Source: an uncultured Oribacterium sp.
GTDB lineage: Bacteria > Bacillota > Clostridia > Lachnospirales > Lachnospiraceae
Assembly (NCBI GenBank): GCA_938030845.1
Contig: CALHIC010000022.1
Coordinates: 1 to 8,144, forward strand
Direction: 5' to 3'
Length of the DNA stretch: 8,144 nucleotides
Shown here in pieces: positions 6,702-8,144 of the stretch (position 1 is the stretch's first letter; each line of letters starts with the position of its first letter). Under the pieces are notes generated by a model. It saw only the letters and a program-made list of their open reading frames with translations. It was not told the origin of the DNA and ran no database searches. Both the position numbers and the translations under genes were made by a program.

Positions 6702-6707
6702 TATAAT
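6702..6707 (+). promoter_or_regulatory. Possible -10 box upstream of ilvD
   Basis: A perfect TATAAT lies ten bases after the outer edge of the palindrome. No good -35 hexamer is found 16-18 bp upstream (the region is TCAGTT-like and belongs to the palindrome's right arm). Transcription from here would give an ilvD leader of about 160 nt. The sequence around it is A/T-rich, so a chance match is possible. Confidence 0.35.
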
Positions 6708-6827
6708 AAAAAGGTTTTTATGGAAAAAGCATATTTGGACAAAAACAGTTTGTTCGATGAAAGTGCTTTAAATAGTGTGCAACGAGAGAATATACCATGA
6801 TTAAAGGGATAAGCTCAAAAATCTATG

Positions 6828-6836
6828 TGGTATAAA
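6828..6836 (+). promoter_or_regulatory. Possible extended -10 promoter for ilvD
   Basis: TGGTATAAA fits the extended -10 pattern TG-N-TATAAT with one mismatch. No clear -35 is present. It would start transcripts near 6842 and give a leader of about 30 nt before ilvD. The TGGTATA part is also the right half of a dyad with TATACCA at 6791-6797, so a regulator bound there could control it. Confidence 0.35.
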
Positions 6837-6872
6837 CTTGTAGATGCAGAAGAACTGTAGTAAGGAGAGTCT

Positions 6873-8144
6873 ATGAATAGTGAGCATGTTAGAGAAGGGG
6901 TACAGTCTGCGCCTCATAGAAGTTTATTTAATGCCTTAGGCTATACCAAGGAAGAGATGAGAAAACCCATGATTGGTGTGGTTTGTTCTTATAATGAAAT
7001 CGTGCCGGGGCATATCAATCTGGATAAAATTGCGGAAGCGGTAAAGATGGGTATTGCGGAAGCGGGCGGTATGCCGGTGGAGTTCCCTGCCATTGCGGTT
7101 TGCGACGGTATTGCCATGGGACATACCGGCATGAAATATTCTCTGGTTACCAGAGATTTGATTGCGGATTCCACAGAGTGTATGGCCAGAGCCCATCAGT
7201 TTGACGGTTTGGTGATGATTCCAAACTGTGATAAGAATGTGCCGGGTCTTTTGATGGCAGCAGCCAGAGTGAATATTCCTACCGTTTTTGTATCCGGCGG
7301 ACCCATGCTTGCCGGTAAGGTTAGGGGAGAAAAGCGTTCTCTTTCTTCCATGTTTGAGGCTGTGGGAGAGTATGAGGCAGGAAAGATTAACATGGAGGAG
7401 CTGAAGCTCTATGAGGAAAATGTTTGTCCTACCTGCGGTTCCTGCTCCGGTATGTATACCGCCAACTCCATGAACTGCTTAACAGAGGTTATCGGTATGG
7501 GACTTCCCGGAAACGGAACCATTCCTGCGGTTTATTCTGCTCGTATTCGTTTGGCAAAGATGGCGGGCTATGCCATCATGGATATGATTGAGAAAAATAT
7601 CCGTCCCAGAAGTATTATGACAGAGGCGGCATTCCGAAATGCGCTGACGGTGGATATGGCTTTAGGCTGTTCCACCAACACCATGCTTCATCTTCCTGCC
7701 ATTGCTCACGAGTGCGGCATTGAGTTGAAGGTGGAAAATGCCAACGAAATCTCCGCAAAGACTCCGAATCTTTGTCATTTGGCTCCTGCAGGCTATGCCT
7801 ATATGGAAGACTTAAATGAGGCCGGCGGCGTGTATGCGGTGATGAAGGAGCTGTCCAAGAGGAATCTTCTGGATCTTTCCGGCATTACCGTTACCGGAAA
7901 GACCATGGAGGAAAATATTGCCCATGCCAGAAATAAGGATGAGGAGATTATTCGTCCTATTGATAAGCCCTTTATGCCTATCGGGGGTATTGCGGTGCTT
8001 AAGGGAAATCTGGCTCCGGATACCGGCGTGGTAAAACGTTCCGCTGTGGCTCCGGAAATGATGGTGCATGAGGGACCGGCAAGAGTTTTTGATTGTGAGG
8101 ACGATGCGATTAAGGCGATCAAAGGCGGAAAAATTCATGAAGGA
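6873..8144 (+). CDS. ilvD: Dihydroxyacid dehydratase, N-terminal part
   Basis: Dehydrates 2,3-dihydroxyisovalerate and 2,3-dihydroxy-3-methylvalerate to the 2-keto acid precursors of valine/leucine and isoleucine; an iron-sulfur and Mg-dependent cytoplasmic enzyme. The window holds 424 codons of a family usually near 550-560, with the frame open to the end. Signatures are EIVPGHINL (42-50), [22 protein letters not shown] with cluster-ligand candidate C119, [29 protein letters not shown] with ligand candidate C191, and GCSTNT. The first-cysteine position of the 2Fe-2S subgroup (TPCN) is VPGH here, as in the E. coli and Bacillus type; cluster type cannot be fixed from this. The ATG at 6873 is chosen because AAGGAG (6862-6867) lies 5 nt upstream and the protein start fits the family. 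The C-terminal catalytic part lies outside the window. It is separated from thrS by a 469-base gap and is probably a separate unit, perhaps the first gene of an ilv cluster. Confidence 0.96.
   Translation, partial: MNSEHVREGVQSAPHRSLFNALGYTKEEMRKPMIGVVCSYNEIVPGHINLDKIAEAVKMGIAEAGGMPVEFPAIAVCDGIAMGHTGMKYSLVTRDLIADSTECMARAHQFDGLVMIPNCDKNVPGLLMAAARVNIPTVFVSGGPMLAGKVRGEKRSLSSMFEAVGEYEAGKINMEELKLYEENVCPTCGSCSGMYTANSMNCLTEVIGMGLPGNGTIPAVYSARIRLAKMAGYAIMDMIEKNIRPRSIMTEAAFRNALTVDMALGCSTNTMLHLPAIAHECGIELKVENANEISAKTPNLCHLAPAGYAYMEDLNEAGGVYAVMKELSKRNLLDLSGITVTGKTMEENIAHARNKDEEIIRPIDKPFMPIGGIAVLKGNLAPDTGVVKRSAVAPEMMVHEGPARVFDCEDDAIKAIKGGKIHEG

Larger units (their letters stand above)
6693..6872. other. 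Intergenic stretch before ilvD without a recognised gene
   Basis: This A/T-rich stretch holds two possible -10 boxes and a 7-bp dyad but no recognised gene. A 26-codon open frame (6720-6800, beginning MEKAYLDKNS) follows an AAGG at 6711-6714, but it has no family resemblance and no run of Val, Leu or Ile codons as in an ilv attenuator peptide. I see no T-box features: no specifier-loop architecture, no terminator/antiterminator pair. Confidence 0.5.

Noticed and set aside
6720..6800. 26-codon open frame beginning MEKAYLDKNS upstream of ilvD, possible leader peptide
   Set aside because: AAGG is placed upstream, but there is no run of branched-chain amino acid codons and no following terminator/antiterminator pair, and the nearest -10 would start transcription almost at its ATG.
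6404..6872. T-box riboswitch or classic ilv attenuator upstream of ilvD
   Set aside because: The region is dominated by the palindrome; I find no T-box consensus, no specifier hairpin and no intrinsic terminator with a T-run before ilvD.

Overview
The window reads as chromosomal core-gene DNA from a low-to-moderate GC Firmicute, most likely a member of the Clostridia close to Lachnospiraceae. The evidence is the ribF-rpsO-pnp gene order typical of Firmicutes, strong AGGAG-type ribosome binding sites, sigma-A-type promoters, heavy use of AGA for arginine, and Firmicute-like protein sequences. The genus cannot be fixed from sequence alone. All genes are on the + strand.

Layout. Positions 1-246 hold the 3' end of ribF (flavokinase/FAD synthetase). 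A gap at 247-487 carries a weak terminator-like hairpin, a near-consensus promoter (308-336) and a structured leader for rpsO (488-754, ribosomal protein S15). A clear intrinsic terminator (764-796) ends rpsO. It is followed at once by a promoter with a perfect TATAAT and a leader containing a long hairpin (847-922), then pnp (940-3045, PNPase). gltX (3066-4520, GluRS) and thrS (4526-6403, ThrRS) follow with gaps of 20 and 5 bases and no terminator or promoter, so pnp-gltX-thrS looks like one transcription unit. A 469-base gap then separates thrS from ilvD (6873 to beyond the window end; first 424 codons of dihydroxyacid dehydratase).

The genes serve translation (S15, two aminoacyl-tRNA synthetases), RNA turnover (PNPase), flavin cofactor synthesis (RibF) and branched-chain amino acid synthesis (IlvD). 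I see no phage, transposase, CRISPR, defence or tRNA gene.

The most unusual structure is a roughly 317-bp near-palindrome at 6376-6692. Its left arm includes the last eight codons of thrS and its right arm ends just before a TATAAT box upstream of ilvD. Other points worth attention are a possible SD-sequestering pseudoknot and competing hairpin in the rpsO leader, a long hairpin in the pnp leader reminiscent of PNPase autoregulation, and a ThrRS that lacks the N-terminal TGS domain and has an insertion of about 40 residues just before a zinc-ligand cysteine.
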